Assembly: GCA_903826575.1 (NCBI GenBank)
Contig: CAIKEU010000001.1
Span: 1 to 64,000 of the forward strand
Origin: an uncultured bacterium
GTDB taxonomy: Bacteria; Actinomycetota; Actinomycetes; S36-B12; CAIYMF01
DNA length: 64,000 bases
Reading direction: 5' to 3'
Position numbers and translations under genes: made by a program. Under the pieces are notes generated by a model that was given only the letters and a program-made list of their open reading frames with translations, did not search any database and had not been told where the DNA came from. Shown here one piece after another: positions 1 through 10,317 of this stretch (the stretch's first letter is position 1; the number at the start of each line of letters is the position of its first letter).

Positions 1-76
1 CTTGAACCTCAATGACATCATTTACTCGGACCTAGCTTTCAGACGTCGATCGAATTCGTTATGACGAGCGGATGAG

Positions 77-1219
77 ATGACGACGAATCAGGTGCCAGAA
101 TCGAGCGGTCAACGCACCAGCCCTGGATTGTCGTTTCGCATTGCCGGAATACCGATCTCGATGCCGTGGAGTGGCGTGCTGGGCATCGCAGTGGTGGCCT
201 ACCTGTGGTCGGACGCCTTCCGGATAGACCCATCCAATGAAACTCAAACGTGGGTCCTGGCGGTGGTTTTTGCACTGCTCTTCTACGTCTCCATCTTGAT
301 TCACGAATTGGCACACGCATTTGTCGCCCGGTTGGCTGGTTTTCCGGTGCATGACATCACCCTGTGGGTACTCGGCGGTTACACCGCCTACGAGCGCAAG
401 TCACCATCGGCGCTGCGCGAAGGGCTGATTGCCGCCGCAGGCCCAGCGATCACTATCGTTCTGGGGCTGAGCTGCCGGTTCATCGCAGAGTTACCGAGCA
501 TCACCGACGATCGCGTGTACGTGTTACTCCGTGCGCTGGCGATTTCCAATATCTTTCTTGGCGTCTTCAACGCACTTCCGGGTCTGCCACTTGACGGCGG
601 AGCAGTCTTACGTGCGATTGTCTGGGGTGTCACTGGCAATGAAAATCGCGCCACGATTGTTGCCGGGTGGGCCGGACGCATCATCGCGGTAGGTGTTCTT
701 GTCCTGCCGATTTATCTATCGTGGAACTCACCGGGTGGGTTTGATTTCGGGTCCATCGTGTTCAGTGCTCTGATTGCGGCATACCTTTTCCAGGGTGCGT
801 CGTCGAGCCTGATGCGCGCGAAACTTTCATCCCGATTGCCCTCGCTGAGCGCGGCAGATTTCACAAAGTCGATCATCCGTGTTGAAGCGGCCACTCCACT
901 TTCTGAGGCTTTGCGTCTGCAGACTGAGGCTGGGGCCAAGGCGATCGTGGTTGTTGATGGGTATGGACGACCATCTGGGGTCGTCCAAGACCATGCCGTG
1001 GCGGCGGTACCCATCGAGCGGCGGCCGTGGGTCCCCGCATCGTCGGTCGCGTTGAGCGTGGCTGATGAAGCGACGATCCCTGAAACACTACGTGGAGAGC
1101 CATTCATCCAAGTGCTGGCGGATTCATCGGCCGCCGAACATGTGGTGGTCGATAACGCTGGCGAGGTGATCGGTGTCCTGTCCACTGCCGATGTCGAGCG
1201 CGCGTTAGCCAAGGGTTAA
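77..1219 (+). CDS. Site-2-protease family (M50) membrane metalloprotease with C-terminal CBS region
   Basis: Integral membrane zinc protease of the M50 family, expected to cut substrates within or near the membrane. The zinc motif HELAH lies at residues 76-80 inside a hydrophobic segment, and the second motif NALPGLPLDGG at about 165-175 supplies the distal Asp ligand. Further hydrophobic segments lie around 30-45, 120-140 and 195-245. The last 120 residues look like a degenerate CBS domain, as in Rip3-type actinobacterial proteins. At 380 residues it is full length. The ATG has a purine-rich stretch (gcggatgag) directly upstream. It precedes trmI and the proteasome genes, an arrangement seen in other actinomycetes. 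Substrate unknown. Confidence 0.9.
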   Translation: MTTNQVPESSGQRTSPGLSFRIAGIPISMPWSGVLGIAVVAYLWSDAFRIDPSNETQTWVLAVVFALLFYVSILIHELAHAFVARLAGFPVHDITLWVLGGYTAYERKSPSALREGLIAAAGPAITIVLGLSCRFIAELPSITDDRVYVLLRALAISNIFLGVFNALPGLPLDGGAVLRAIVWGVTGNENRATIVAGWAGRIIAVGVLVLPIYLSWNSPGGFDFGSIVFSALIAAYLFQGASSSLMRAKLSSRLPSLSAADFTKSIIRVEAATPLSEALRLQTEAGAKAIVVVDGYGRPSGVVQDHAVAAVPIERRPWVPASSVALSVADEATIPETLRGEPFIQVLADSSAAEHVVVDNAGEVIGVLSTADVERALAKG

Positions 1220-1325
1220 GTGGGCTCAGGCGGTGACGAGCGACCGTATCGGCGCGCGTGGCAACTACCGATGCGTGGGATTGCCTCATCTGCACCTATT
1301 CTCATCGACTGTGGATATTAACACC

Positions 1326-2222
1326 TTGCCAACAGGAACTGAGCACCGCCGTGGATTAATGCGCGTGGGAGATCGTGTGCAATTGACCGATCCCAAAAAG
1401 CGGATGCACACGATCACACTCGTGGTTGGCAAGGCTTTTCACACTGCAAAAGGCGCGATTGAGCATGATGCGCTGATCGGTCGGCCAGAGGGAATCATCG
1501 TGACGTCGACGCAGGGCGTCGCCTACCTCGCGCAACGACCGCTCCTCGCGGACTTTGTACTATCCATGCCGCGCGGGGCCACCATCGTCTATCCGAAGGA
1601 TGCCGCGCTGATCGTCGGATTGGCCGATCTCTATCCCGGCGCTCGGGTAATCGAAGCTGGAGTTGGCTCGGGGGCCCTGACCTGCAGTCTGCTGCGTGCG
1701 GTGGGGGATCACGGCAGGGTTTCGTCCTACGAACGACGTGAGGATTTCGCCGACGTTGCGCGGGGAAACGTTGCTACGTTCTTTGGTTCTGAGCACCCGG
1801 CGTGGGACCTGACCGTTGGTGATCTGGTGCCGACATTGCGAGCCCGTCGCGCTGAGGGGATCGATGTCGAGGCTGATCGCGTCATCCTCGACATGCTTGC
1901 GCCGTGGGATTGCATTGACGTTTCTGCTGAGGTCCTTGTACCTGGGGGAGTTTTCGTCGCGTATGTTGCTACGACGACCCAGCTATCACGCGTCGTTGAA
2001 GGACTGCGATTAGATGGACGATTTACTGAACCTCAGGCGCAAGAATCCCTTGTGCGGACGTGGCATTTGGAAGGGTTGGCCGTACGACCCGATCATCGAA
2101 TGATTGGGCATACAGGTTTTCTAGTGATGAGCCGACGGTTAGCCGATGGCACCGTCCTGCCTCCCCGCCGCACCCGGCCCGCCAAGGGTGCGTATGGGGA
2201 GGATTACGAACTTCCCTCGTAG
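1326..2222 (+). CDS. trmI: tRNA (adenine-58-N1)-methyltransferase TrmI
   Basis: S-adenosylmethionine-dependent enzyme that makes m1A58 in the T-loop of tRNA. The SAM-binding motif VIEAGVGSGALT lies at about residues 108-119, preceded by the family segment SMPRG..IVYPKDAA. The open frame extends upstream to a GTG at 1233, but those 31 residues look unlike the family. The TTG at 1326 gives a start PTG..RRG..VGDRVQLTD that fits what I recall of actinobacterial TrmI N-termini, and GATATT sits 6 nt before it, compatible with a leaderless start. ATG 1359 is a third option. Its position just before the ARC ATPase gene matches the conserved order in mycobacteria and streptomycetes. Confidence 0.92.
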   Translation: MPTGTEHRRGLMRVGDRVQLTDPKKRMHTITLVVGKAFHTAKGAIEHDALIGRPEGIIVTSTQGVAYLAQRPLLADFVLSMPRGATIVYPKDAALIVGLADLYPGARVIEAGVGSGALTCSLLRAVGDHGRVSSYERREDFADVARGNVATFFGSEHPAWDLTVGDLVPTLRARRAEGIDVEADRVILDMLAPWDCIDVSAEVLVPGGVFVAYVATTTQLSRVVEGLRLDGRFTEPQAQESLVRTWHLEGLAVRPDHRMIGHTGFLVMSRRLADGTVLPPRRTRPAKGAYGEDYELPS

Positions 2223-2307
2223 CAAAGTAAAACAACGGCTATCTGCGTGCAAAGACGTCACCTCGTGGGTAAGGTCGAAGTGAAGCCACTCAAGGGAGGA
2301 CGTGCCG

Positions 2308-3954
2308 GTGACCTACTCCGACGATCGTTCTGGTGAACTACGCGTCGAAGCGCTGCGCAAGGAACTGGCCGCGACGTCCGCACACAACGAGAGACTGATC
2401 GCCACGTTGCGTGAAGCACGCGATCAGATCGTCGTTCTTAAGGCTGAGGTGGACAGGCTTGCCGAACCGCCGAGTGGTTATGGCGTTTTTCTTGAAGCGT
2501 TCGACGACGGATCGATCGATATCTTCACCGGTGGTCGCAAAATGCGCGTTGTCGCCAGCCCAGAGATTGACATCACGCGACTGAAGGCCGGCCAAGAGGT
2601 TGTGCTCAATGAGTCTTTGAACGTTGTTGCCGTGCGGGAATTCGAGCGCCATGGCGAGATCGTGATGCTCAAAGAAATCCTCGAAGACGGTGTACGCGCT
2701 CTTGTAGTGGGCCACACGGACGAAGAGCGGGTCGTGCGTCTGGCCGCGCCACTACTCGGCGCCACGCTTCGCTCCGGTGATTCGCTCCTTCTCGAGCCAA
2801 GGTCGCAGTACGTCTTCGAACGCATTCCCAAGGCTGAGGTGGAGGAACTCGTCCTTGAGGAAGTGCCCGACATCGATTACGAAGATATTGGTGGCTTGTC
2901 CGCCCAGATCGAAGAGATTCGCGATGCCGTCGAACTCCCGTATCTGCATGCCGACCTCTTTCGCGAGCACAAGCTTCGCCCACCCAAGGGTATTTTGCTG
3001 TATGGCCCACCCGGGTGCGGCAAGACTCTCATTGCGAAGGCTGTTGCCAATTCGTTGGCGAAGAAAGTTGCCGAGGTTGAAGGTCGCCCAGAGGGACGCT
3101 CGTTCTTCCTGAACATCAAAGGCCCTGAACTTCTGAACAAGTATGTTGGTGAGACTGAACGTCATATTCGTCTGGTGTTCCAACGCGCCCGCGAAAAGGC
3201 CAGCGAAGGTATGCCGGTGATCGTCTTCTTCGACGAAATGGATTCACTGTTTCGCACTCGTGGATCCGGCGTATCAAGCGATGTGGAGAACACGATCGTC
3301 CCGCAGTTGCTCAGTGAGATTGATGGCGTCGAAGGACTTGAGAACGTCATCGTCATTGGAGCCTCGAATCGTGAAGACATGATTGACCCAGCAATTCTTC
3401 GTCCCGGTCGACTCGACGTGAAAATAAAGATCCAACGGCCAGACGCGCAAGGTGCTGCTGACATTTTCTCTAAGTACCTGACACCTGATTTACCACTTCA
3501 CCCTGATGACGTTGCCGAGCACGATGGATCGCGTGAACTCACATGTGACGCGATGATCCAGCGGGCCGTGGAACGGATGTATACGGAGTCTGAGGAGAAT
3601 CGTTTCCTCGAAGTCACCTACGCCAATGGCGATAAGGAAGTCCTGTACTTTAAGGATTTCAACTCTGGTGCCATGATCGAGAACATTGTGGCTCGCGCCA
3701 AGAAGAGTGCAATCAAGGATTTCCTTGAGCTCGGACAAAGGGGCATCCGAGTCCAACACATGCTCTCCGCCTGTGTGGATGAGTTCCGTGAAAACGAAGA
3801 CCTTCCGAACACGACGAACCCCGATGACTGGGCCAGGATCTCCGGCAAGAAGGGCGAACGAATCGTGTTTATCCGCACCTTGATCCAAGGCAAGCAAGGC
3901 ACGGAAGCTGGTCGTTCGATCGATACAGTCGCAAACACCGGCCAGTACCTATAG
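2308..3954 (+). CDS. arc: Proteasome-associated ATPase ARC/Mpa
   Basis: AAA+ ring ATPase that recognises pupylated proteins, unfolds them and feeds them to the 20S proteasome. N-terminal coiled coil (about residues 10-55) for Pup binding, a tandem OB-fold region (about 60-190), then the AAA module with Walker A GPPGCGKT near 233-240 and Walker [10 protein letters not shown] near 304-312. The protein ends in GQYL, the C-terminal motif that docks in the proteasome alpha ring. GTG 2308 is preferred over GTG 2302 because the strong Shine-Dalgarno AGGGAGGA (2293-2300) is 7 nt away from 2308 and only 1 nt from 2302. TAAGGT at 2270-2275 is a possible -10. Confidence 0.97.
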   Translation: MTYSDDRSGELRVEALRKELAATSAHNERLIATLREARDQIVVLKAEVDRLAEPPSGYGVFLEAFDDGSIDIFTGGRKMRVVASPEIDITRLKAGQEVVLNESLNVVAVREFERHGEIVMLKEILEDGVRALVVGHTDEERVVRLAAPLLGATLRSGDSLLLEPRSQYVFERIPKAEVEELVLEEVPDIDYEDIGGLSAQIEEIRDAVELPYLHADLFREHKLRPPKGILLYGPPGCGKTLIAKAVANSLAKKVAEVEGRPEGRSFFLNIKGPELLNKYVGETERHIRLVFQRAREKASEGMPVIVFFDEMDSLFRTRGSGVSSDVENTIVPQLLSEIDGVEGLENVIVIGASNREDMIDPAILRPGRLDVKIKIQRPDAQGAADIFSKYLTPDLPLHPDDVAEHDGSRELTCDAMIQRAVERMYTESEENRFLEVTYANGDKEVLYFKDFNSGAMIENIVARAKKSAIKDFLELGQRGIRVQHMLSACVDEFRENEDLPNTTNPDDWARISGKKGERIVFIRTLIQGKQGTEAGRSIDTVANTGQYL

Positions 3955-4028
3955 TCACTTCTTCGCGCCGTAGTTTGGATGAGTGCGCGCGTCGAGAGGC
4001 AGACCTGACTTTCTTGACGGTTCGGTCG

Positions 4029-4034
4029 TAGTCT
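4029..4034 (+). promoter_or_regulatory. -10 element for dop (leaderless)
   Basis: TAGTCT, 7-nt spacer, ATG 4042; no Shine-Dalgarno in the 87-bp gap after the ARC gene. Confidence 0.65.
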
Positions 4035-4041
4035 TGAACAC

Positions 4042-5565
4042 ATGACAGTGCATCGGGTGATGGGGATAGAGACCGAATATGGCATCTCTGTTCCTGGTCA
4101 TCCGCATGTGAACTCCATGCTGACGAGTTCGCAGGTGGTCAATGCGTACGCGCACTCGCTGCAAAGCTCGCATCGTCCGAATGCCCGCTGGGATTACGAC
4201 GAGGAAACGCCGCTGCGTGACGCGAGAGGATTCGACCTGTCGCGTGCGGAGGCGGATCCGAGTCAGTTGACCGATGACGACAACGGCTTGGCCAATGTCA
4301 TTTTGACCAATGGTGCGCGCTTTTACGTCGATCATGCGCACCCGGAATATTCGAGCCCGGAGATAACGAACCCGTACGACGGTGTTCTGTGGGATAAAGC
4401 CGGCCAGCGGATTATGGCGCGGGCAGTGGAGTTAATTGCCCAAACTCCCGGACTGCAGCCGGTGAACCTATATAAGAACAACACCGACAACAAGGGTGCC
4501 TCTTACGGAACGCACGAGAATTACCTGATGGCCCGCAGTACGCCTTTCGCTGACATCATTCGGCACCTCACTCCCTTTTTCGTTTCACGTCAGGTGATTA
4601 CGGGATCTGGACGTGTGGGTCGAGGTCAAGAGGGGCGCGAGATCGGCTTCCAACTTGGCCAGCGCGCGGATTTCTTTGAAGTAGAAGTCGGGCTGGAAAC
4701 GACGCTCAAGCGGCCGATTATCAACACGCGTGACGAACCTCATGCGGATCCGGTTCACTACCGTCGGCTTCACGTCATCGTCGGTGATGCGAATCTGGCA
4801 GAGGTAAGCACCTACCTGAAACTTGGGATTACGGCGCTAACGCTGTCCATGATTGAGGCTGGATTCCTCGATCTCGATCAGGCGATGGCCTTCCCGGTGC
4901 GAGAAATGCATCAGGTCTCACATGACCCAAGCCTCAAACATCTCGTGACCATGAATTCTGGTCGACGACTCACGGCGATCCAGATGCAGATGGAGTATGC
5001 GGAGCAAGCTCGGAAATTTGTTGAAGATCGCTGGGGTTCGGACGTCGATGATCAAACGGCGGACGTTCTCAATCGCTGGCAGGACGTACTCGATCGACTT
5101 GAGACCGACCCCATGTCGCTGTCATCACAGCTCGACTGGGTTGCCAAGCTGTCCGTTCTCGAGGGTTATCGAGACAGGGATGGGATCGGTTGGGATCACG
5201 CCAGGCTGCAACTCGTTGACCTCCAATACAGCGATGTGCGTCCGGATAAAGGACTCGCAAACCGGCTAGAGGCCCGTGGATCACTCGTCCGTCTGACGAC
5301 CGACGACGAGGTGCGCCGGGCAATGGTGCGTCCGCCGGATGACACCCGCGCGTACTTCCGTGGCGAGTGCCTACGTCGTTACCCGGACGAGATTGCCGCA
5401 GCCTCCTGGGATTCGGTAATTTTCGACGTGCATGGCCGCGCGGCACTTCAGCGGGTGCCCACGTTGGATCCAACCCGCGGAACGAGGAGTCATGTTGGCG
5501 AACTCCTCGACCGTTGTTCAGATGCCGGAGACCTCATCGACGCTCTCTTCGCGGCCACGTCGTAA
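4042..5565 (+). CDS. dop: Pup deamidase/depupylase Dop
   Basis: Carboxylate-amine ligase-fold enzyme related to glutamine synthetase that deamidates the C-terminal Gln of Pup to Glu and also removes Pup from substrates. The N-terminal [10 protein letters not shown] segment carries the catalytic/metal Glu, and the insertion after it (the Dop-loop, about residues 35-80) distinguishes Dop from PafA. It also has the shared [19 protein letters not shown] and NTRDEPHAD blocks. At 507 residues it is normal for Dop. Because Pup here ends in GGQ, Dop activity is required before ligation. TAGTCT at 4029-4034 lies 7 nt before the ATG and no Shine-Dalgarno is present, so the mRNA is probably leaderless. 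Confidence 0.97.
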   Translation: MTVHRVMGIETEYGISVPGHPHVNSMLTSSQVVNAYAHSLQSSHRPNARWDYDEETPLRDARGFDLSRAEADPSQLTDDDNGLANVILTNGARFYVDHAHPEYSSPEITNPYDGVLWDKAGQRIMARAVELIAQTPGLQPVNLYKNNTDNKGASYGTHENYLMARSTPFADIIRHLTPFFVSRQVITGSGRVGRGQEGREIGFQLGQRADFFEVEVGLETTLKRPIINTRDEPHADPVHYRRLHVIVGDANLAEVSTYLKLGITALTLSMIEAGFLDLDQAMAFPVREMHQVSHDPSLKHLVTMNSGRRLTAIQMQMEYAEQARKFVEDRWGSDVDDQTADVLNRWQDVLDRLETDPMSLSSQLDWVAKLSVLEGYRDRDGIGWDHARLQLVDLQYSDVRPDKGLANRLEARGSLVRLTTDDEVRRAMVRPPDDTRAYFRGECLRRYPDEIAAASWDSVIFDVHGRAALQRVPTLDPTRGTRSHVGELLDRCSDAGDLIDALFAATS

Positions 5566-5697
5566 CGGTCCATTTGGGTCGTGATCGAGCAGTCGACTCA
5601 TTCGACGTGTGGCTTGCCCCTTCCGATGGGTAGAGTCTGAAGCAGTAGTACGTCCCGACTGGGGAATTCGCGGTCGGATCAAGCATCGAGGAGTGAC

Positions 5698-5907
5698 ATG
5701 CCAACGCGTGATACGGGCGAACATCAACAGCGGAGCCGTTCCACCGAGGACGTCATTGACGAGGCGCCAAAGGCCTCTGCGGATGTTGCCGAGCGCAAGG
5801 ACGCTTTGGATGCGGACATCGACGCAATCCTCGACGACATCGACGCGGCGCTGGAAACCAATGCCGAGGAGTTCGTCCGTGGGTTCGTGCAAAAGGGTGG
5901 CCAGTGA
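5698..5907 (+). CDS. pup: Prokaryotic ubiquitin-like protein Pup
   Basis: Small disordered protein tag of 69 residues that is ligated through its C-terminus to substrate lysines. The C-terminal half is acidic and helical ([28 protein letters not shown] region) and ends in GGQ, so the terminal Gln must be deamidated by Dop. The start has a clear Shine-Dalgarno GAGGAG just upstream. A 132-bp gap after dop holds a -10-like TAGAGT (5631-5636), suggesting a separate promoter for pup-prcB-prcA. The stop codon overlaps the prcB GTG start (GTGA). Confidence 0.97.
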   Translation: MPTRDTGEHQQRSRSTEDVIDEAPKASADVAERKDALDADIDAILDDIDAALETNAEEFVRGFVQKGGQ

Positions 5908-6767
5908 GCAGTTCCAATCCGCGCTCGTCTTCGGCCTCACTCCCGTCACATTTTATGACATCAGGCACATCCTCATTTTCGGAGTTTCTCGCCGCACATG
6001 ATCCGTCGCTGTTGCCCTCGGGTCGGGTGGGGTCTCCAGGTGGAACGATCGAAGCTCCACACGGCACGACGATCGTCTCCTTGACCTATGACGGTGGTGT
6101 CATTATGGCCGGCGACCGCCGGGCCACCATGGGTAACATCATTGCCCAGAAGGACGTCGAAAAGGTGTATCCCGCAGACAGCAGCTCGTGTATCGGTATC
6201 GCGGGCGCTGCTGGCGTTGCGATCGAGATGGTCAAGCTCTTTCAGGTCGAGCTTGAGCATTACGAAAAAATTGAGGGTGCCGAGCTGTCCTTGGATGGCA
6301 AGGCCAACCGGCTCGCTGCGCTGCTTCGTGGCAACCTCGGAATGGCGATGCAGGGTTTGGCAGTCGTGCCACTGTTCGCTGGGTTTGATGAGCAGACGCG
6401 CGTTGGACGGATCTTCAGTTACGACATCACAGGTGGTCGGTACGAGGAGCACCGTCATCACGGCGTCGGCTCGGGTTCACTGTTCGCACGCGGTGCGCTC
6501 AAAAAAATGTGGCGCGACGACCTAGTTATGGAAGATGCCGTAACCGTTGCGATCGAAGCGCTTTACGACGCGGCGGACGATGATTCGGCCACCGGCGGAC
6601 CAGATTTAGCCCGAGGGATTCTTCCCATCGTCGCCGTTGTCGATGCCGACGGGTACCGGCGTGTGTCGGATGAAGATCTCGACCGACTTGTTCGGTCAGT
6701 AGTGGCCCTTCGCAATATCCGACCTGATGGTCCCAATGCACCTGTTACCGCAGGGGAGCGAGCATGA
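5904..6767 (+). CDS. prcB: 20S proteasome beta subunit PrcB
   Basis: Catalytic subunit of the 20S core particle. A propeptide of about 54 residues precedes the processing site Gly54-Thr55 in [10 protein letters not shown]; Thr55 becomes the N-terminal nucleophile after autocleavage. The conserved GDRRAT segment and the Lys of the active site region follow. The GTG start overlaps the pup stop by four bases, and the stop overlaps prcA by four bases, so pup, prcB and prcA are translationally coupled. Length (287 residues) matches actinobacterial PrcB. Confidence 0.97.
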   Translation: MSSSNPRSSSASLPSHFMTSGTSSFSEFLAAHDPSLLPSGRVGSPGGTIEAPHGTTIVSLTYDGGVIMAGDRRATMGNIIAQKDVEKVYPADSSSCIGIAGAAGVAIEMVKLFQVELEHYEKIEGAELSLDGKANRLAALLRGNLGMAMQGLAVVPLFAGFDEQTRVGRIFSYDITGGRYEEHRHHGVGSGSLFARGALKKMWRDDLVMEDAVTVAIEALYDAADDDSATGGPDLARGILPIVAVVDADGYRRVSDEDLDRLVRSVVALRNIRPDGPNAPVTAGERA

Positions 6768-7513
6768 GCGTTCCGTTTTATGTTTCCCCCGAGCAGGTGA
6801 TCAAGGACAAGGCTGATTACGCGCGCAAGGGTATAGCTCGCGGCCGGTCGGTCATTGTTCTGCAGTACGACGGTGGCCTTATGTTCGTCGCGGAAAATCC
6901 GTCACGAGCACTTCACAAGATTTCCGAGATCTATGACCGCATCGCGTTTGCGGCGGTCGGCAAGTACAACGAGTTCGAAAATCTCCGCGTCGCTGGCGTT
7001 CGGTTGGCTGACTTACGCGGCTACTCCTACGACCGTCGTGACGTAACGGGGCGGAGTTTGGCGAACGCGTACGCACAAACATTGGGCACTATCTTCACTG
7101 AGGCGCAGAAACCGTATGAGGTAGAACTCGTCGTTGCCGAGGTCGGTGCCACCGCTAACGACGATCAGATCTATCGACTCACCTTCGACGGATCGGTTGC
7201 TGACGAACATGGTTATATCGCCATGGGCGGATCGGCTGATGCACTAGCGGCCGGGATGTCGAAAGGTTGGGTCGAGGGCCTCAGCTTTGAAGCAGCTCTG
7301 CGACTTGCCGTCGATCAGTTGGCGGCCGCACCCGCGGGCGGCAATGGGAACGCGAAGGTCGAGCCACGGACGCTCACGCCAGGACAACTCGAAGTTGCAG
7401 TCTTGGAGCGAAGTCGAGAGGGCCGTAAATTCCGCAGGATTTCTGGTCAGCGACTTGCCGAGCTATTCGGCGTGGTTGACGATAGCGATGCTTCCGCGGG
7501 TGATCCGCTGTAA
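6764..7513 (+). CDS. prcA: 20S proteasome alpha subunit PrcA
   Basis: Structural outer-ring subunit of the 20S proteasome that gates substrate entry and binds the ARC/Mpa C-terminus. It begins [11 protein letters not shown] with the alpha-type helix H0 region, followed by [20 protein letters not shown] and the [16 protein letters not shown] block typical of actinobacterial alpha subunits. It lacks the propeptide and Thr nucleophile of beta subunits. The ATG overlaps the prcB stop (ATGA). 249 residues, normal length. Confidence 0.96.
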   Translation: MSVPFYVSPEQVIKDKADYARKGIARGRSVIVLQYDGGLMFVAENPSRALHKISEIYDRIAFAAVGKYNEFENLRVAGVRLADLRGYSYDRRDVTGRSLANAYAQTLGTIFTEAQKPYEVELVVAEVGATANDDQIYRLTFDGSVADEHGYIAMGGSADALAAGMSKGWVEGLSFEAALRLAVDQLAAAPAGGNGNAKVEPRTLTPGQLEVAVLERSREGRKFRRISGQRLAELFGVVDDSDASAGDPL

Positions 7514-7564
7514 TTTTCGCTCGCGCGGGCTCTCCTTCGCCCGACGATTGCGGTTCCTGCACCG

Positions 7565-7570
7565 TATGGT
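7565..7570 (+). promoter_or_regulatory. -10 element for pafA (leaderless)
   Basis: TATGGT, 6-nt spacer, ATG 7577, in the 63-bp gap after prcA. Confidence 0.65.
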
Positions 7571-7576
7571 GAGGGA

Positions 7577-8947
7577 ATGGATCAGCGCATCTTTGGTATC
7601 GAGACCGAATACGGGGTCACGTGTACCTTCAAAGGTCAGCGCCGGCTGTCTCCTGATGAGGTTGCTCGATACCTATTTCGTCGGGTTGTTTCCTGGGGCC
7701 GTTCGAGCAACGTCTTCTTGAAGAACGGGGCAAGGCTTTACCTCGATGTGGGTTCCCACCCCGAGTACGCAACCCCCGAATGCGACGACATCTTGAGTTT
7801 GGTCGCTCACGATAAGGCGGGGGAGCGGATCCTTGAAGGCTTGCAGATCGATGCTGAGCGACGCCTGGAAGAAGAGGGCATTGTCGGGGATGTCTACCTA
7901 TTCAAAAACAATACCGATTCAGCTGGAAACTCCTATGGCTGCCACGAAAACTTTCTCGTTACCAGGCAGGGTGAGTTCAGCCGCCTAGCGGACACGCTGA
8001 TCCCGTTCTTGGTCTCGCGTCAGATCATTGCGGGAGCTGGAAAAGTTTTGCAGACCCCTCGGGGCGCGGTGTACTGCGTTAGCCAGCGGGCCGAGCACAT
8101 GTGGGAAGGCGTGTCGAGCGCCACGACCCGATCGAGGCCGATCATCAACACTCGTGATGAGCCGCACGCTGATGCCGAACGGTATCGACGGCTACACGTC
8201 ATCGTGGGCGATTCGAATATGTCCGAGACGACGACCATGCTCAAAGTTGGTGCCGCAGACCTTGTGCTGCGGATGATCGAGCATGGCACCGTGATGAGGG
8301 ATATGTCCCTGGAGAATCCGATCAGGGCTATTCGCGAAATCAGCCATGATCCAACCGGCCGTCGAACCGTCAAACTCTCCAATGGTCGCGAGCTGTCAGC
8401 CCTACAAATACAGACGGAATTCCTCGATCGGGCCCGCACGTTCGCTGAACGGCGGGGGCTCGTTGACGATCCGAATTCGATCCACTCACGTGTCATTGAC
8501 TTGTGGACAAGAACGGTGGTTGCCGTTGAATCCGGTGACCTGTCTACCGTCGAGCGTGAGATCGACTGGGTTATTAAATTGCGTCTACTTGAGCGCTACA
8601 TGGCCAAGCACGATATGGACCTCTCAAACCCCCGGATCGCCCAACTGGATCTGGCGTATCACGATATTTCCCGCACCCGTGGGTTGTATTACCTGTTGGA
8701 ATCACGGGGCGCCGTGGCGCGTGCGAGTAAGGATCTTGAGATCTTCGAGGCAAAGTCCGTGCCTCCCCAGACCACGCGTGCCAAGTTGCGTGGGGATTTC
8801 ATCCGCCGGGCCCAGGAGCGACGGCGCGACTTCACGGTCGACTGGGTTCACCTCAAGTTGAACGATCAAGCGCAGCGAACCGTTTTGTGCAAGGACCCGT
8901 TCAAGTCGGTCGACGAACGGGTCGAGCGACTGATCGCCAGTATGTGA
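7577..8947 (+). CDS. pafA: Pup ligase PafA
   Basis: Glutamine-synthetase-like ligase that joins the C-terminal Glu of Pup to substrate lysines using ATP. The N-terminus FGIETEYGV carries the catalytic Glu, the sequence lacks the Dop-loop, and the blocks [18 protein letters not shown] and [17 protein letters not shown] match the family. It is a homologue of the dop product encoded upstream (shared NTRDEPHAD motif). 456 residues, normal. TATGGT at 7565-7570 lies exactly 6 nt before the ATG, indicating a leaderless transcript separate from prcBA; gaggga in the spacer is too close to serve as a normal Shine-Dalgarno. Confidence 0.97.
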   Translation: MDQRIFGIETEYGVTCTFKGQRRLSPDEVARYLFRRVVSWGRSSNVFLKNGARLYLDVGSHPEYATPECDDILSLVAHDKAGERILEGLQIDAERRLEEEGIVGDVYLFKNNTDSAGNSYGCHENFLVTRQGEFSRLADTLIPFLVSRQIIAGAGKVLQTPRGAVYCVSQRAEHMWEGVSSATTRSRPIINTRDEPHADAERYRRLHVIVGDSNMSETTTMLKVGAADLVLRMIEHGTVMRDMSLENPIRAIREISHDPTGRRTVKLSNGRELSALQIQTEFLDRARTFAERRGLVDDPNSIHSRVIDLWTRTVVAVESGDLSTVEREIDWVIKLRLLERYMAKHDMDLSNPRIAQLDLAYHDISRTRGLYYLLESRGAVARASKDLEIFEAKSVPPQTTRAKLRGDFIRRAQERRRDFTVDWVHLKLNDQAQRTVLCKDPFKSVDERVERLIASM

Positions 8948-9110
8948 CGTAGCAACCGTCGAGGCCAATCTGCGCCACTGGATGGAAACTGCACCTATGG
9001 CCCGTGGCTGTTCACCTCGCGCTCACCTGTTGTGCGCCAATTCGTTGCTTTCGCCGGTGTAAATAAGGAAGGTGGGTCCTTCGCCCACTATTATTGAGGG
9101 AGCACACTCC

Positions 9111-9656
9111 ATGTTGGTGCGGCGCTACGCGGTCGCTCTGTTGGGCTCGGTTCTGCTGCTTTCGGGGTGTTCGGCAGCGGCAAGTACACCGCAGCAGTCG
9201 GCGAGCCCAAGCGCAAGCGGCTTCACCTACAAGTCGGTCTCAGTCAGCGGTCCGTTCGGTGAAAAGCCAACGGTGCTTATTGGTGACGACCTACAAGGTC
9301 TACTGCCGTTTATGGGTAACAACGCGCCGAGCGAGCTCGTGGTTCGTGACGTCATTGTTGGCAATGGGGCAGTGGCCACGCCTGCGTCGCAGGTTTCGGT
9401 GAATTACATCGGACGTACTGCCAAGACCAAGCACACGTTTGATTCGTCTTGGGCCCGGTCAAAGACATTTGATTACGTTCCCAGCAAGTTAGGTTTTGCG
9501 GCATTCAAGGATGGCGTCGTCGGGATGAAGGTTGGCGGTCGTCGCCTTGTCGTGGTCCCCGCCAAGCTCGGCTTTGGTGACAATCCACCGGCGTCCAGCG
9601 GTGTGCGCCCGGGCGAGACGTTGATATTTGTCATCGACTTGGTATCAGTCCGTTAG
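9111..9656 (+). CDS. FKBP-type peptidyl-prolyl isomerase, lipoprotein, with altered active site
   Basis: Secreted FKBP-fold protein anchored as a lipoprotein: the signal peptide ends in the lipobox LLSGC at about residue 22, followed by a Ser/Ala-rich linker and one FKBP domain. Aromatic residues that line the FKBP pocket are changed: the usual GW is FAAF in this copy, and the usual AYG is GFG, whereas the two neighbouring FKBPs keep W and Y. Isomerase activity may be weak. The ATG at 9111 has a good Shine-Dalgarno (GAGGGAG); an in-frame GTG at 9072 would add 13 residues. A small hairpin GTGGG/CCCAC (9072-9088) lies in the leader. Confidence 0.85.
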   Translation: MLVRRYAVALLGSVLLLSGCSAAASTPQQSASPSASGFTYKSVSVSGPFGEKPTVLIGDDLQGLLPFMGNNAPSELVVRDVIVGNGAVATPASQVSVNYIGRTAKTKHTFDSSWARSKTFDYVPSKLGFAAFKDGVVGMKVGGRRLVVVPAKLGFGDNPPASSGVRPGETLIFVIDLVSVR

Positions 9657-9700
9657 TTTCGCTGGCCGGATCACCGTCCCCAAGGAGTTAAGGTCATCAC

Positions 9701-10267
9701 GTGAAAATTAATCTATGCGTCATTGCCCCTGTCTCTATCGTCGCCGCCACAGTGCTCGCGCTGACGGGATGCGGATCCCAAACCGCCAGCGGCGGCGGAT
9801 CAACGCCGACGGCGGGAACGAGCCAGGTGGCCTCAACGGCCCCTGCTGGCGGTGCGTTCGTCACCGGTGATGGCGGCGTCACGGTTACGGGTGCTGCGGG
9901 TGCGAAGCCGACGACGACTATCGGCGCGGAGACTAAGAACACCACCCAGCTGACCGTCAAAGACTTGATTGTGGGCACTGGCGCTGAGGCGAAGGCCACG
10001 GACACGATCACCGCACATTACGTTGGTATCGGCGGGATCAGTGGCAAGCAGTTCGACTCATCATGGGATCGTGGGCAGGCCGCTCAGTTCCCGCTCAATG
10101 GTGTGATCGTCGGCTGGCAGAACGGAATTCCCGGTATGAAGGTGGGCGGTCGCCGACTTTTGGTGATCCCCGGAGATCAGGCTTATGGTGCGAACCCGCC
10201 GCAGGGTTCAGGAATTCAGCCAAATGAGCCGCTTGTCTTCGTCGTCGATTTGGTCTCCATCCCGTAG
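9701..10267 (+). CDS. FKBP-type peptidyl-prolyl isomerase, lipoprotein
   Basis: Second of three consecutive FKBP genes. The signal peptide ends in the lipobox ALTGC near residue 24, then a low-complexity Ser/Thr/Gly/Ala linker and an FKBP domain with the pocket residues retained (HYVG, FDSSWDRG, VIVGWQNGIPGMKVGGRR, AYG). It probably folds extracytoplasmic proteins. GTG start with AAGG a few bases upstream; 44 bp after the previous FKBP gene, so likely cotranscribed. 188 residues. Confidence 0.88.
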   Translation: MKINLCVIAPVSIVAATVLALTGCGSQTASGGGSTPTAGTSQVASTAPAGGAFVTGDGGVTVTGAAGAKPTTTIGAETKNTTQLTVKDLIVGTGAEAKATDTITAHYVGIGGISGKQFDSSWDRGQAAQFPLNGVIVGWQNGIPGMKVGGRRLLVIPGDQAYGANPPQGSGIQPNEPLVFVVDLVSIP

Positions 10268-10317
10268 TCTCGTCTCGCACCGGGTGATGTACCCGAAACA
10301 GACGCGAGGAGTAGGTA

